From Phocoena phocoena (taxonomy: Eukaryota; Chordata; Mammalia; Artiodactyla; Phocoenidae), in NCBI RefSeq assembly GCF_963924675.1, contig NC_089220.1, positions 48,308,639-48,372,638 on the forward strand: a DNA stretch of 64,000 nt, written 5' to 3'. A program made the position numbers and the translations under genes. A model generated the notes under the pieces. That model made no database searches and was not told the DNA's origin. It saw only the letters and a program-made list of their open reading frames with translations. Positions 35,025 through 46,259 of this stretch are shown here, piece by piece (positions within the stretch are counted from its first letter, which is position 1; the number at the start of each line of letters is the position of its first letter).

Positions 35025-35960
35025 CTTTTGTTGAATAATTCACGCACCAAACACTGATTTTGTAACTACCGTGTGCCAGGCCCTAGGTATGCTGTTTGTT
35101 GGAGATTTCAAAACTGTTATGACACAGTCGTCCTGGAGGAAATCACAGCCTAGTATAGGAGAGGAGGAAGGAAACACATGATTAAAATATTTAGTCATAA
35201 GTTCTATAGTAGAAGAAGGGGCTGAGGGCTATTGGTGCTATTGGGTCCCAGAGGCAGGGCAACTCATTCAGGCTGGCTTGGAGGGGGAGAGGCAGCAGGG
35301 CGTCTTTCACATGAGGGGTACCAAACAACGACACACTGTGATGGAAGGTTTGAAGAAAGGGTTAAGTATGTCACATATTCAGATGGCAACATCTTAATAA
35401 TGGTGACTGTCACATAAGATGTATACCCAGAGGATTCTAGGATGACTTGCAGGTTTCTGGCTTATAGATGCTGGTGTTCTTTAGAAAGAGAGGAATCCCA
35501 TTTGGAGCTTGTCTCCTGTCTTGGCCCTGTTGAGTTCAGTGTACCTGTGGGCTGGGCTGGTGGAGTTATATAATATGTGGAGTTTGGGAGAGAGAGCTGG
35601 GCTGGAGACAGAAGCAGAGGTTGTAGTTGTAAATTTGGATGAAGGACCCAGGCAGGACATGGAGAGTAAGGAATAAAGCAGAGAGCCCTGGACAGGGCTC
35701 GGAGGGAAACAGACATTTAAAGAGTCGCCTGAGAAGAATCGCTCAAGGAACCAAGCCCAGGAGAGAGTGAGTTCCAGAAGCCAAGGGAGAGAGAGCTGCA
35801 GTTCATGGTGCTGAGTGCTGTGGAAAGGGCTGGAGAATAAGATCTGAAGGGCCACTTCAGGAGTCAGAACAACTATCCAATCTGTGTATGAAGGGGAAGC
35901 AAGGCAGGAAGAGAAGCTGGAGATGGGGAAGAAGATGAAATTTGGGGAGGGTGAGGGGGT
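35025..35960 (-). repeat. L2 LINE (antisense)
   Basis: Follows reversed L2: 'ctaccgtgtgccaggcccta', 'ggatgacttgcaggtttctg', 'cagacatttaaagagtcgcc' and 'agaagccaagggagagagag'. The long minus-strand ORF here (35481-36023, 180 codons) runs in the L2 sense strand but shows no L2 reverse-transcriptase motif and is considered accidental. Confidence 0.75.
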
Positions 35961-36639
35961 AGTGGTGACATTAGGGCATTGTAAGATCCTGGAGTGTGTT
36001 CCTAAAGGCAAGAGGAAGCCCACATGTGCCAGAGGTTAGGGTAATGGCATAAAGGCAAGCAAGACATAGATTCCCTGTGCTTCCCGAATTTAAGATGTTA
36101 TGGAGACACAGGCAACACCTAAGTGACTGACCAAAGAATAACTGCTTTTCTTAACCTTCTTCCCAACTTACCTCATGGTTACAGAATGTAATCTGTCAAC
36201 TGGCTGGCTGCCAGCCAGAGGTGTCTGGCCATCTGAAACTTGAGCTGAGAGCCCACCCAAACTCAGATAATGTCATCACCAAAGAGGTCCTCGTCCCCTG
36301 CTACGCGCAGCCACACCTCGACTGCTCTGCTGCCAGACCCATTAAATGCTCTCTCTCTCTTCCCAGCCACCCTGGACGCCTGCCAGGAAAATACTGTCAT
36401 CCAAGAGCCTCCCACACATTTACCTGTCTTCCCAACAGAAAAAGCAGTGTCCACTTAAAGGACAAGTAGACAGAGATCTGCTCACTTCAGGTGTGCAGGC
36501 CATGATTTCTGGAAGCTTGCCTGGAGCTGAAGCAAGGCCAGCAACACAGCAGGACTGCGACACGGTGGGCGGGGGCAACCAGATGTCGGGGGTGGGGCAG
36601 GCAGCCCTGATGCCCATTCAGTTGCTCCTGAAGAGTTGT
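35961..36639. other. Unassigned stretch
   Basis: No repeat recognised. Several overlapping short ORFs on both strands (36221-36723) have no family signature and are not called. Confidence 0.4.
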
Positions 36640-36775
36640 TTGCATCCTTCTCTTGGTACTGACATTGTGTTGTGGTTCCTAAGGTGTGTTTTGTCTCCGT
36701 GTGTAAATTGTAGACTCTTGTAAGACAGGGCGATTAAATCTACTTTTTCATAAATTCCAGGACACAGTACTTCTT
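36640..36775 (+). repeat. Possible L2 3' UTR fragment
   Basis: 'ttgtctccgtgtgtaaattg tagactcttgtaagacaggg' resembles 'gtctccccactagactgtgagctccttgagggcaggg' of L2. It is weak. Confidence 0.35.
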
Positions 36776-38154
36776 ACAGCCCATACCCTTTCCCCCCTTT
36801 CTCCCTGTATTGCATCCAGACTTGATGTATGGAACTTGAGTGGCCATCTTGGGGTCAAAAGGTTACAAACACGGGGGAGGAAAAGGTCAAGAGCATCACC
36901 CAGTTTCTATCCATGACATCACTAAGCTGCTGAATCAATGCCAGCAGCAAGCTAGTGCAGTCCTTTAAGTTATGAGAGAAAAACAATTTTTTGGCCTAAG
37001 TCCTTTGTAAGTTAGGTTTTCTGAAACTAAATGTAATTTACCCAGCATCCATTCCCCCACTTTCTCACTCAGAGACCCCCAACTTTGTTCAGATATCCAT
37101 CCTTTTTCCACACAGCTAGGTGCCCCAGGTGATGCCGATTCCATCTCCAGTTCCAAGGGTGGCATTCATTGGCCAAGTGTAATCCCATTTCCCTTGCCAG
37201 TGTTGAGTTAAGGAGCCAATGAGTCATGGGGGCTGAAATCTGTTGGGGCTTCTGGGGAAAGGCTCCCATGATACAGCAGCAAGAAGATCTGTCTCTCTCT
37301 CCTGGTGAATATTGCTGTTGCTATGTCCAGGTTTTGTACCTGAACTGCTGTAATCACCTTGCCTCTCCTCTGAGGATGATGCCAACACAGAAGATGGTGA
37401 GTGAAGAGACAAAAATAACCTGGATTCTCATAGACATTGTTGTTCTGCTGAATCAACGGGCCTTGAAGGCTGCCTGACCCTTGCACTTCCTGTGCTGACA
37501 CAGTGTAATCCTTTATTCTTTAATGCAGTTTGAATTGGGGGTTTTGTTACTTACTCCTGAAAGCGTCTTTACAGATAATCAGGGTATTTTAAAAAGTTTT
37601 GTTTGTGATTATCTAACGCAAGCTTTTTATAAGAAGAGGTAGATGAAGCATCAGCCTGTGTATTTAGCATTTTTCCAATGTTGAATATGATGATATTTCT
37701 TCCATCTTAAAGGTTTAGATACAGACAGTGGTTTAGATCAAAATGTATCCTGAAGCAACTGTTAATTTTATCCTGGTCAACCTGACCCAGCCAGAAGTAT
37801 GCTCAGATTTATTAAACTTGTGTCCCTAACGAAGGTAGAGAAATTGAGCCAATAATAATAGATTATCTTCTTACTGGTGGGGCTTTAGGGAACAATGAGC
37901 CAATGAGAAATAACATGCTCACTTCTGTTGAGACTTGAGGAAGACAGAACAGTGATTCGTTCCTCATAGGAGCTGGGACTGCTGCAGTTGGCATTTCCCT
38001 GATCCCCAATCCTCTCCCAGTCACCTCTGGGACCATAAACATGGGGACCCCTGCGAATGATCTGTGGTTGGTACAATTAATACTTATCAATTAATACTAA
38101 TAATTAATTCTGGGTCTCAGAGTCATTTCATCCCAAGGAGAGGAATGCCTTGAG
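36776..38154. other. Unassigned, mostly unique stretch
   Basis: No gene or named repeat recognised over about 1.4 kb. Confidence 0.4.
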
Positions 38155-38232
38155 ACCTGCCAGGTTAATATACTTTGCACAGTGCCTGGCACACAAAAGG
38201 CACTCAAAACTGTGTGTTTATTGGATGAGTGA
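38155..38232 (+). repeat. L2/MIR tail fragment
   Basis: 'gcacagtgcctggcacacaa aaggcactca' followed by 'tttattggatgagtgag' is the standard 3' tail. Confidence 0.7.
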
Positions 38233-38864
38233 GGGAGGCCAGGCAAGTGGTACCATTTCTATATCCTCCTCTCCCCGACCTGTTAATCCAATAAACTGTC
38301 TTCTCTTTGTTTAAATGTTCATTGCTAAATATAGTCGAACAATGCAGGTGGTTTAGGGAGACTTGGAGTAGCCTGTCTGAGGTCACTGAATTATTCCAGA
38401 AACATTCTGCAGTATAACGCCTCAACCCCTGAGCCAAAACTTTAAGCCAAGGACATTTTTAGAAGCTGTGAGCTAGAGCTATTGCTTCGGGACCCAGAAG
38501 TTAAACACACAATGGTGGCTCTAGCCTCTAATTCTGTCATGCTCTCAGAGATGACTGCATGAGTCTCTCACCTTTGCCCTGACAAATCCTTCCAAAAGGA
38601 ACTGGAAACATTTCAGGGACATAGCCATGTCCCTCCTACTCGTGGTGAGATAGTCTGGAGAGTGTGGTCCCAGATAAAGCTATCAAATGCCCACCTTGCC
38701 TTTGAGGCTCTCTGCAAGATGTGTTTTCTTAAAGGGCTTAAATCTTCCACTTATTCTAATTTGACACTTGCTTAATAAGCAGCATTTCCGGACATGTATT
38801 CCCACTTTCAACCCTGAACATCATCACGGGGGACTTGAATACTTTCTCCTTTTTTCAGATATGT
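38233..38864. other. Unassigned stretch
   Basis: No feature recognised. Confidence 0.35.
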
Positions 38865-38945
38865 TCACCTTCTACGGATGCCCAGGATCCAGCACAGTGA
38901 AGCATAATAAAGTGCTCAATACATGTTTGTGAAATTAATGAATAA
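38865..38945 (+). repeat. L2 tail fragment
   Basis: 'aaagtgctcaatacatgttt gtgaaattaatgaataaa' matches the L2 3' end. Confidence 0.65.
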
Positions 38946-39124
38946 ATTGCATGGATAACTAGAGTGGGAGTAGACATAGGAGACTCCTAATATATAATTA
39001 CCTCACACTGAAGGCAATGTATCTGACAGAGATTCTAACTTACAAATTTGATTTAAAAAAATGCAATGCGAGGGAGGGTCTGAAAGCTGAAACTGGGAGG
39101 GTGTTTAATCTTCGATATATGATC

Positions 39125-39335
39125 ATAAATATAAATACAGCTATTTGTTGTTTATTCTACATACTTGAATTGCTGGCATGGTATTAGGTGCTACATGTAT
39201 GGCATTGCATTTCATTCTTACAATGACCTCATATAGTAAATATTATTGTTGTAATTCCTGTTCTAAAGATGAGGAAATTTAGGACCCAGAGGATTAAGTA
39301 ATTTTCCTCTGGTCACGCAGCTAGAAGTGGTCTAT
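39125..39335 (-). repeat. MIR-type SINE (antisense)
   Basis: 'cttacaatgacctcatatag', 'ctaaagatgaggaaatttag gacccagagg' and 'ctctggtcacgcagctagaa' follow the reversed MIR core. Confidence 0.75.
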
Positions 39336-39764
39336 GCATGCACTTGACTTCTTTATAACCCTGTTAGGGTGACCAGGGGTCACCTGTTAGGGTAACTCTA
39401 AGACCCTTATCAGATCTGAAAGAGGAAATAAGAGTAGAGGAAACTTGGAATCAGGTAGACGCTGAGAAGACTTCAAAGCTGTAAAAATCTCTTTAGGCAC
39501 TATTGAAATCCACACGAGCATGGGTTTGGCTAACATTTTGTCCACTTTCCAATGAGAAGTTTTCAACCCTTTCCCTATTAAAAATACCTCTAATGCTTTG
39601 ACCCAAGTCAATATAAATGATAGATATGTGTATGACAAAGAAGAAGGACGGAAGGTAACTGCTTCCCCTGCACTACAGTGCTATAATGAGAGCAAGCATG
39701 TTTAATCTTCACACAGAAATACTCAACAGCTCAGCAGCTTCGCTCAGTAGAACTTGTGTGTTCC
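39336..39764. other. Unassigned stretch
   Basis: No gene or repeat recognised. A short direct duplication, 'ctgttagggt' at 39361 and 39384, is present and unexplained. Confidence 0.4.
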
Positions 39765-39875
39765 GAATTTTGTGCTAGCATTTTGTCTTGCTCCCAGAAT
39801 GTCCCTTAATCCCACCACCATCGGCCTAAATCCTGCTCTTCCATTAATGTTAGCTCAAATCCGATTCACCATTCT
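39765..39875 (+). repeat. Possible L2 fragment (sense)
   Basis: 'gctcccagaatgtcccttaa' and 'atgttagctcaaatccgatt' resemble the 'gcctggaatgcccttcc ... cagctcaaatgtcacc' part of L2. Confidence 0.4.
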
Positions 39876-39884
39876 AGCTTGCAG

Positions 39885-40085
39885 TGATAATTCTAAGAGT
39901 TGGCATTTATTGAGCCCTTACTATATGCCAGATCCTGTGCTAAACACTTTAATTATTACTTAATTGTCACAATAGTGCTGTGTAGGAGGAACTACTATTA
40001 ATCTATAGACAAGAAAACTAAGTCACAAAGCAATTAAATAACATTCCCACCATCATAGAACAAGGAATAAGTAGAAAAAGAGTCA
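39885..40085 (-). repeat. MIR SINE (antisense)
   Basis: 'ggcatttattgagcccttac tatatgccagatcctgtgct aaacacttta', then 'agacaagaaaactaagtcac aaagcaatta', the reversed MIR order over about 200 bases. Confidence 0.85.
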
Positions 40086-40489
40086 TCTCTTTTTATTTGT
40101 TGGTCAATCATATTTTTAAAAAATTGATTCCAATTCGGGGGCACTTAAAATAGATCCCTTGGTGTTTCATTTATCAGGTGGTTGTCTTAAAGACATGAAA
40201 AGTACCTAGATTCAAGGAAATTTATCCACTCACAGTAACTAGTACAGAAAAACTCACATGAATATATTGCTTTTTGGAAATTTCTGTTTTCGAGGGATGT
40301 CTTCATTTCATGGCATTATTACTTTTTTCATACTCAACTAATGCCCTAATTCCTCAGTGAAGCTTTATGATGCAGCTTAACAGCCATGGAATGGTTTTAG
40401 TTTTATCACAATAGGTAGGTCTGATGCCCTGGGAAAGATTCAAACATTTTAAGACATAGTTTCTGGTACAAAAAGATTAAAATCATGAT
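40086..40489. other. Unassigned stretch
   Basis: No feature recognised. Confidence 0.35.
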
Positions 40490-40755
40490 TTTGAAGACTA
40501 TCTAATGACAAGGATATATTGATTAAAAAAAAGTACAGTACAAAATATACAGTATCAAGCCATAATTTAAATTTAAAATATCCACTTTAGATACATGTTT
40601 TAAAAACCATGGAAATAAGTACAATAAATGTTAAGAGTGGTTAGTTCTAAATGGTAGAGTAATATGTGGTTTTCATTTTCTTTTTTTATACTTTCTTTTA
40701 TTTTCTAATTTTTCTACAATGAGCATGTAGTGCTTTTATAACCAGAAAACAACAA
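40490..40755 (+). repeat. Old L1 3' UTR fragment (sense)
   Basis: 'gagtggttagttctaaatgg', 'tatactttcttttattttct aatttttctacaatgagcat' and 'cttttataaccagaaaacaa' match the 3' end of an old L1M subfamily. Confidence 0.7.
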
Positions 40756-41547
40756 AAAATCGCTTTCCAGTAAAAAGAACTAAGGTTCTTTGGGGGAAAT
40801 GGCTGAGCCCATGTCTAAGGCAGGAAAAGTACAAGGTGAGTCTTGACACATTGTTGTTTCAGAAAGTAAGGAAACAGCTCAAAGACTAATGGGATTGTGT
40901 CAGAAGGTTCTAGGAAGGGGCTCAGAGGGCTCCCACTGGCTAAATTTAGAACAATGAGAGTATCAAAAATAATGATGGGTGTAACTAATGGCAACACACT
41001 AAATGACTATGATAGAGGAAAAAAGGAAAGAAAACATGCTGGATAAGAAATGTTGATATAATGATAGTTAGAAAACCATTTTGCAACTCCTAATGTAATA
41101 CTTGATTAAAGCAAGAACAATCAATGGATGATAAAACTATCAGGTGAAAGGTTACTGAGAGACTAGATAATATCATTGTACAGACAGAGTATCTATTGCA
41201 AAGAAGATAAATGTTCCTTTAACGAGACATTTGGCAGATCTTACCTTAGCCAAGTAATCAAACTTAACATCAGTAAGAGCGTGGCAGTCTGACAGCATGT
41301 TCTCCTGATATGATGCAACACGAAGTTCACAACATCTCTGAAGTATTCTTGTCAAAAATATTTAACCTGAATCCAATCAAGCCTTGAGATCTAGCTTTGT
41401 CTAGATCACAGGGAATTGAGGAGAAAGGGAAGTTAATAACATCGTGAGCAAACAATAAGACAAATTCAGAATGCAATACGCTCTATAAGGTAAGTAATTT
41501 TCTCAGATTCTTCAAAAAGTCAAAGCAATAAAAAGAGCAGAAGTATT
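40756..41547. other. Unassigned stretch
   Basis: No gene or named repeat recognised. Confidence 0.35.
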
Positions 41548-42045
41548 CTTTTTTAAATTTAGTATACTTTGTTTTATAGAGAAGTTTTAGGTTTGCAGAA
41601 AATTTGAACAGAAAGCACAGAATTCCCATATACCCTCTTCCAATCCCTGTAATTTCTCCTATTATTAACATCTTGCATTAATTTTATATTTGTTACAATT
41701 GATGAACCCATACTAATACATTATTATTAACTAAAGGCTATAGTTTACGTTAAGGTTTACTATTTTCATATTTGTGTTGTACATTCTATGGGTTTTGAAA
41801 AGTGTATAATATCATGTATCCACCATTACAGAATCATACCGAATAGTTTCACTGCCCCCCACAAAATCCTCTGTGCTCCACCTATTCATCCTTCCATCCA
41901 CTCCCTAACCCCATGGCAACCACTGGTCTTTTTACTGTCTCCATTGTTTTGCCTTTTCCAGAATGTCATAGAGTTGGAATCATACAGTATGTAGCCTTTT
42001 CAGATTGATTATTTTACTTAGCAACACGCACTTAAGGTGGATTAC
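41548..42045 (-). repeat. L1M LINE 3' part (antisense)
   Basis: Reversed L1 3' region: 'agttttaggtttgcagaaaa', 'cccatataccctcttccaat', 'tgtatccaccattacagaat', 'tggcaaccactggtcttttt' and 'agttggaatcatacagtatg'. It is non-coding. Confidence 0.8.
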
Positions 42046-42690
42046 TCTTAAAAGTGACCAAATATAGTAATGCATGAACTTAGATTTGATCACGATTTTT
42101 TTTTTTTGGTGTATGCGGGCCTCTCACTGTTGTGGCCTCTCCCATTGCGGAGCACAGGCTCCGGACACGCAGGCTCAGCGGCCATGGCTCATGGGCCCAG
42201 CCGCTCTGCAGCATGGGGGATCTTCCCGGACCGGGGCACGAACCCTTGTCCCCTGCATCGGCAGGCGGACTCTCAACCACTGCGCCACCAGGGAAGCCCT
42301 GATCACAATTTTTTAAATGGATATAAAAGACATTCTGGGGACAACTGGGGAATTTGAATATGAACAGGATATTAGAAAATATAAGAGAATTAGTAATAAT
42401 TTCTTAGACATGCTCATGGTGTTTTGGTTAGGTAGAAAAATGTCCTTAGTCTTAGGAGACGCTGCTGAAGTATTTAACATTAAGTACCATGACGTCTGCA
42501 CTTACCTTCAAGTGCCATAGCAAATATATATGTGTTTGTATGTGGGGCAGGCAGGGGGAGGCTGAGAGAGAAAATGAGAGAGAAAATATGGCAAAATATT
42601 ACAATTACTGAAACTAGAAGGATATGCAGCTACTCAATGTAATATTACTTTGACTTTTGTATTTGTTTGAAATTTACCCCTTAAATATTA
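42046..42690 (+). repeat. Old L1 3' UTR (sense), split by a SINE
   Basis: After the SINE the sequence 'ttctggggacaactggggaa tttgaatatg', 'atgtccttagtcttaggaga', 'gctgaagtatttaac' and 'gtttgaaatttacc' follows an old L1 3' UTR type. The part before the SINE is short (42046-42100). Confidence 0.65.
42101..42299 (-). mobile_element. CHR-type tRNA-derived SINE, short form
   Basis: Short-form SINE on the minus strand with a short A-tail (T's up to about 42107). The target duplication is TGATCACGATTTT at 42088-42100 and TGATCACAATTTT at 42300-42312. It splits an L1 3' UTR. Confidence 0.95.
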
Positions 42691-43029
42691 TGCTATAGAC
42701 TCTGCTTATCTTTGGTAAAGTCCCTTTTGGGTCAGTTCTACCAGAATCATTAACTGTATTCCTCAATGTGACTCTAAGTTAAGGAGAGCCGCTCACTTAG
42801 TAAGGGTTCAATGCTCAGATAGGATGATTAGAAGAAACACACTGATAGTAGTCCCAGGGATTTCACAGATGTTACATTTTAGTATACTATATAAATCAAT
42901 CAGTGAAAATGTTGAATGAAACTGAGAATTTCTTTGGACTTAAATTAAGTTCCCCAATAAAATCTCCTATCTGTACAATTGCTAACCAGTTAGATTTAAA
43001 AAGCATCACATAAATGCCCCAAGTCACAA
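42691..43029. other. Unassigned stretch
   Basis: No feature recognised. Confidence 0.35.
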
Positions 43030-43250
43030 TCTGACCCTTTATTTTTCTTCTCAGCATTAACCTCACCTGCCATATTATATACTTATTTGCTTACTGTCTC
43101 TCTCTTCCCATTAGAATGTAAGCCTCTTGAGGTGTCAATAATCTTAATTCCTAAATTTAACTTTTCAGCAACCACTTTTGATATATCAACCACTATATTA
43201 CCAATATTTGGGATGGTACCTAGTACATAAATAGCACTCAATAAGTATAG
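43030..43250 (+). repeat. L2 3' end (sense)
   Basis: 'tgtctctctcttcccattag aatgtaagcctcttgaggtg' and 'ctagtacataaatagcactc aataagtata' follow the L2 3' UTR. Confidence 0.65.
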
Positions 43251-43430
43251 TCGTGGATATTCAGTTGTTTCCAATTTCTCACTATTATAAAATAAGGTAG
43301 CAATAATAATTCTTGTGCATATGTTCTTAGGCATTTGTGTAAGAGTTTCTCTAACATATATTCCTAAGAGTTGCATTGCTGGATGAAAGTTATGTACATC
43401 TTCAAAGTTACTGGATATTGCCAAAGAGTT
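43250..43430 (-). repeat. L1 fragment (antisense)
   Basis: 'cgtggatattcagttgtttc caatttctcactattat', 'cctaagagttgcattgctgg' and 'tactggatattgccaaagag' are reversed ORF2-end L1 sequence. Confidence 0.7.
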
Positions 43431-43614
43431 CTCTAGAGAAAGCTAATTTTCATCTCCTATTTCTTTTCCATCATTCATTCTTTCATGTATTTATTCATTC
43501 AATGAGCCTTTATTGAGTACCTACTATATACCAGATACTATCACAGGTGCTGAAGATAGAGTAGTAAACAAAACACAGCCTTCAATGAGCTTATGTTTTA
43601 AGAGTTATAGTTCA

Positions 43615-44723
43615 TCTTCTTTGGAGAAATGTCCATTTAGGTCTTTTGCCCATTTTTGGATTGGGTTGTTTGTGTTTTTGATATTGAGCTGCATGAGCTG
43701 CTTGTATATTTTGGAGATTAATCCTTTGTCAGTTGCTTCATTTGCAAATATTTTCTCTCATTCTGATAGACATTTCTCCAAAGAAGATATACAGATTGCC
43801 AACATCACTAATCATTAGGGATGCTCAACATCACTAATCATTAGAGAAATCCAAATCAAAACTACGAGGTATCACCTCACATCGGTCAGAATGGCCATCA
43901 TCAAAAAATCTACAAACAGTAAATGCTGGAGAGGGTGTGGAGAAAAGGGAACCCTCTTGCACTGTTGGTGGGAATGTGAACTGGTACAGCCACTATGGAG
44001 AACAGTATGGAGGTGCCTTAAAAAACTAAAAATAGAACTACCATATGACCCAGCAATCCCACTACTGGACATATACCCAGAGAAAACCATAATTCAAAAG
44101 GAGTCATGTACCATAATGTTCACTGCAGCACTATTTACAATAGCCAGGACAGGGAAGCATCCTAAGTGCCCATCAACAGATGAATGGATAAAGAATATGT
44201 GGCACATATACAATGGAATATTACTCAACCATAAAAAGAAACAAAATTGAGTCATTTGTAATGAGGTGGATGGACCTAGAGTCTGTCATACAGAGTGAAC
44301 TAAGTCAGAAAGAGAAAAACAAATACCATAAGCTAACACATATATATGGAATCTAAAAAGAAAAAATGGCTCTGAAGAATGTAGGGGCAGGACAGGAATA
44401 AAGACACAGACATAGAGAATGGACTTGAGGACACGGGGAGGGGGAAGGGTAAGCTGGGACAAAGTGAGAGAGTGACATGGACATATATACGCTACCAAAT
44501 GTAAAATAGATAGCTAGTGGGAAGCAGCCGCATAGCACAGGTAGATCAGCTCAGTGCTTTGTGACCACCTAGAGGGGTGGGGTAGGGAGGGTGGGAGGGA
44601 GACGCAAGAGGGAAGAGATATGGGGATATATGCATTCATAGAGCTGATTCACTTTGTTATACAGCAGAAAGTAACACACCATTGTAAAGCAATTATACTC
44701 CAATAAATATGTTAAAAAAAAAA
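43615..44723 (+). mobile_element. L1 LINE with 5' inversion (twin-primed)
   Basis: 43766-44723 is sense L1 (ORF2 end, 3' UTR, A-tail). 43615-43765 is the L1 sequence that should directly precede it, but in reverse orientation. Both parts share about 20 bases around 'gacatttctccaaagaaga'. A 15-base target duplication encloses the whole: AAGAGTTATAGTTCA at 43600-43614 and AAGAGTGGTAGTTCA at 44724-44738. This is the signature of twin priming, where the second target strand primes reverse transcription inside the same RNA. The 3' UTR is of the same type as at 14.5-14.9 kb. Confidence 0.93.
43891..44250 (+). pseudogene. L1 ORF2 C-terminal remnant (119 codons)
   Basis: Open frame with the conserved ORF2 C-terminus: the cysteine-rich run [18 protein letters not shown], then [12 protein letters not shown] and [20 protein letters not shown]. 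It begins in the middle of ORF2, without endonuclease or reverse transcriptase, so it cannot act. Better preservation than other L1 copies here points to a younger age. Confidence 0.92.
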
Positions 44724-44880
44724 AAGAGTGGTAGTTCAGGGAGGAGGAAGACAGACAATAAACAAATAAATATGTATGTCAGGTGGTTACAAGTATTACC
44801 AAGGAAGAGAAGGCAGGGTAAGACAGAAAGGGACTAGTAGTGCTAGTTTAGGTAGGCTGGTGGAATAATCTTGGCCTCAG

Positions 44881-45149
44881 GGCCAGAGCCACAGGCCCAA
44901 GTTGAGCCACAGATGATTATTCCCAGGCCTTGAAAGCTAATGGAATGTGCTTTCCTGGATTTTATTATTGCTTAGGACATGTGATCCCTTTCTACCGTCT
45001 GTTTTCTCCCTTTTGTAGTAAACGTCTATAACCACTACCCTATGCCTGTCCCACCACTGGATTTTGGAAGCAGTTAACTATTCTTGTTTCACCAGTCTAC
45101 ACGGAGAGGAATTTTGTGCCAGGAATGATCGTCCCAGAGTCTCTCCCGT
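44881..45149. other. Unassigned stretch
   Basis: No feature recognised. Confidence 0.3.
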
Positions 45150-45164
45150 CCCTTTAGATGATTT

Positions 45165-45386
45165 TTTTTGTTTTTTGTTTTTTGTTTTTTTTTTGTGGTA
45201 CGCGGGCCTCTCACTGCTGTGGCCTCTCCCGCTGCAGAGCACAGGCTCCGGACGCGCAGGCTTAGCGGCCACGGCTCACGGGCCCAGCCGCTCCGAGGCA
45301 TGTGAGATCTTCCCGGACCAGGGCACGAACCCGTGTCCCCTGCATCAGCAGGCGGACTCTCAACCACTGCACCACCAGGGAAGCCC
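45165..45386 (-). mobile_element. CHR-type tRNA-derived SINE, short form
   Basis: Minus-strand short form with a mixed A-rich tail (TTTTTTTG repeats at 45165-45195). An exact 15-base target duplication, CCCTTTAGATGATTT, lies at 45150-45164 and 45387-45401. Confidence 0.97.
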
Positions 45387-45429
45387 CCCTTTAGATGATT
45401 TAAATGATGAGATATAGGACTTCTGAGCT

Positions 45430-45770
45430 GAAAAAATTGAGATGAGATTTTGGCCTTGAACTGATGATTGAATGGGTTGAGACTTTCATGAATACTGGAA
45501 TGAGGTAAATGCAAGTCATCAACATAGTGATAGTATTGAACACCCTGGAACTGATTGAGATCAGCTAAGCAGTGGGTGAAGGTAAAGAGGAAAAGATGTC
45601 TAGAAACTCAGCCCTGAGATATGCCAACACTAGAGGTCATTAGGAAGAAGAGAAACTGGCAAAAAAAAAAAAAAAAAAAAAAGGAAAAGCCAGTGAAGCA
45701 GGAAGAGAAGGAAGAGAAGTATTCTGAAGGAAAAGACAAGGGACCAGTACCTGAACATGTCTCAGGAAAA
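45430..45770 (-). repeat. L2 LINE fragment (antisense)
   Basis: 'aatgcaagtcatcaacatag tgatagtatt', 'aactcagccctgagatatgc caacactaga' and 'gaggaaaagatgtctag' follow reversed L2 ORF2. An A-run of 22 interrupts it at 45661-45682. Confidence 0.7.
45661..45682. repeat. Poly-A run inside antisense L2
   Basis: Twenty-two consecutive A's with no SINE or processed copy attached. L2 sequence continues on both sides. Confidence 0.9.
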
Positions 45771-46259
45771 TGATTTTCAAACTGGAATTCTCCCTCTAGC
45801 TAATTTATGCATCAAATTTGAGGATAGATAAATCCTCAGAGATTTGCCTGTCTTCCACCCTTTCTCAGGAAGCTATTGGACAATCTGCAAGGGAGTTAAC
45901 CATGAAAGAGGACAATAGGAAACCCAGGAAAAGGGGATTCATCACAGGAGAGAAGCAGAGGAAGTTCCTAAGATAACAGTGAAGGGAGAAGATGGAAATC
46001 TCTGGGAGAAAGCTGTTTTCCATAGGGGAAAATGGAATTGACAGTTATCAGATACACTCGATCAGATTTAATTAGGGAAGTGAAAATGCGTGTGTGTATG
46101 TGCTTGTGCGTGAGCATTTGGTGCAGGGGAGACGGGGGCATTAGCCAAGTTTTCATCTTCTCTCTTCTGCTGAGAAGTCAGGAGATAATATTAATTTAAT
46201 ATCAATTTAAAATTGATAAATCAAACAATAGCAATTTAAGAATATTATTCACTTAAGTA
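45771..46259. other. Unassigned stretch
   Basis: No gene recognised. Part of it may be further decayed antisense L2. Confidence 0.35.

Larger units (their letters stand above)
43475..44880 (-). repeat. L2 LINE tail (antisense), split by an L1
   Basis: The left part (43475-43614) reads 'ttcatgtatttattcattca atgagcctttattgagtacc', then 'aacacagccttcaatgagct tatg'. The right part (44724-44880) resumes 'agtggtagttcagggaggag gaagacagacaataaacaaa taaatatgta'. These are consecutive in L2, so the L1 between them landed inside it. Confidence 0.85.

Noticed and set aside
35481..36023. Minus-strand ORF of 180 codons
   Set aside because: It lies mostly in an L2 remnant, shows no L2 protein motif and is serine/proline/leucine-rich because of the pyrimidine-rich strand. 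It is not supported as a gene.
45089..45514. Minus-strand ORF of 141 codons
   Set aside because: The centre is SINE sequence and the rest is antisense or flanking DNA. No family signature.
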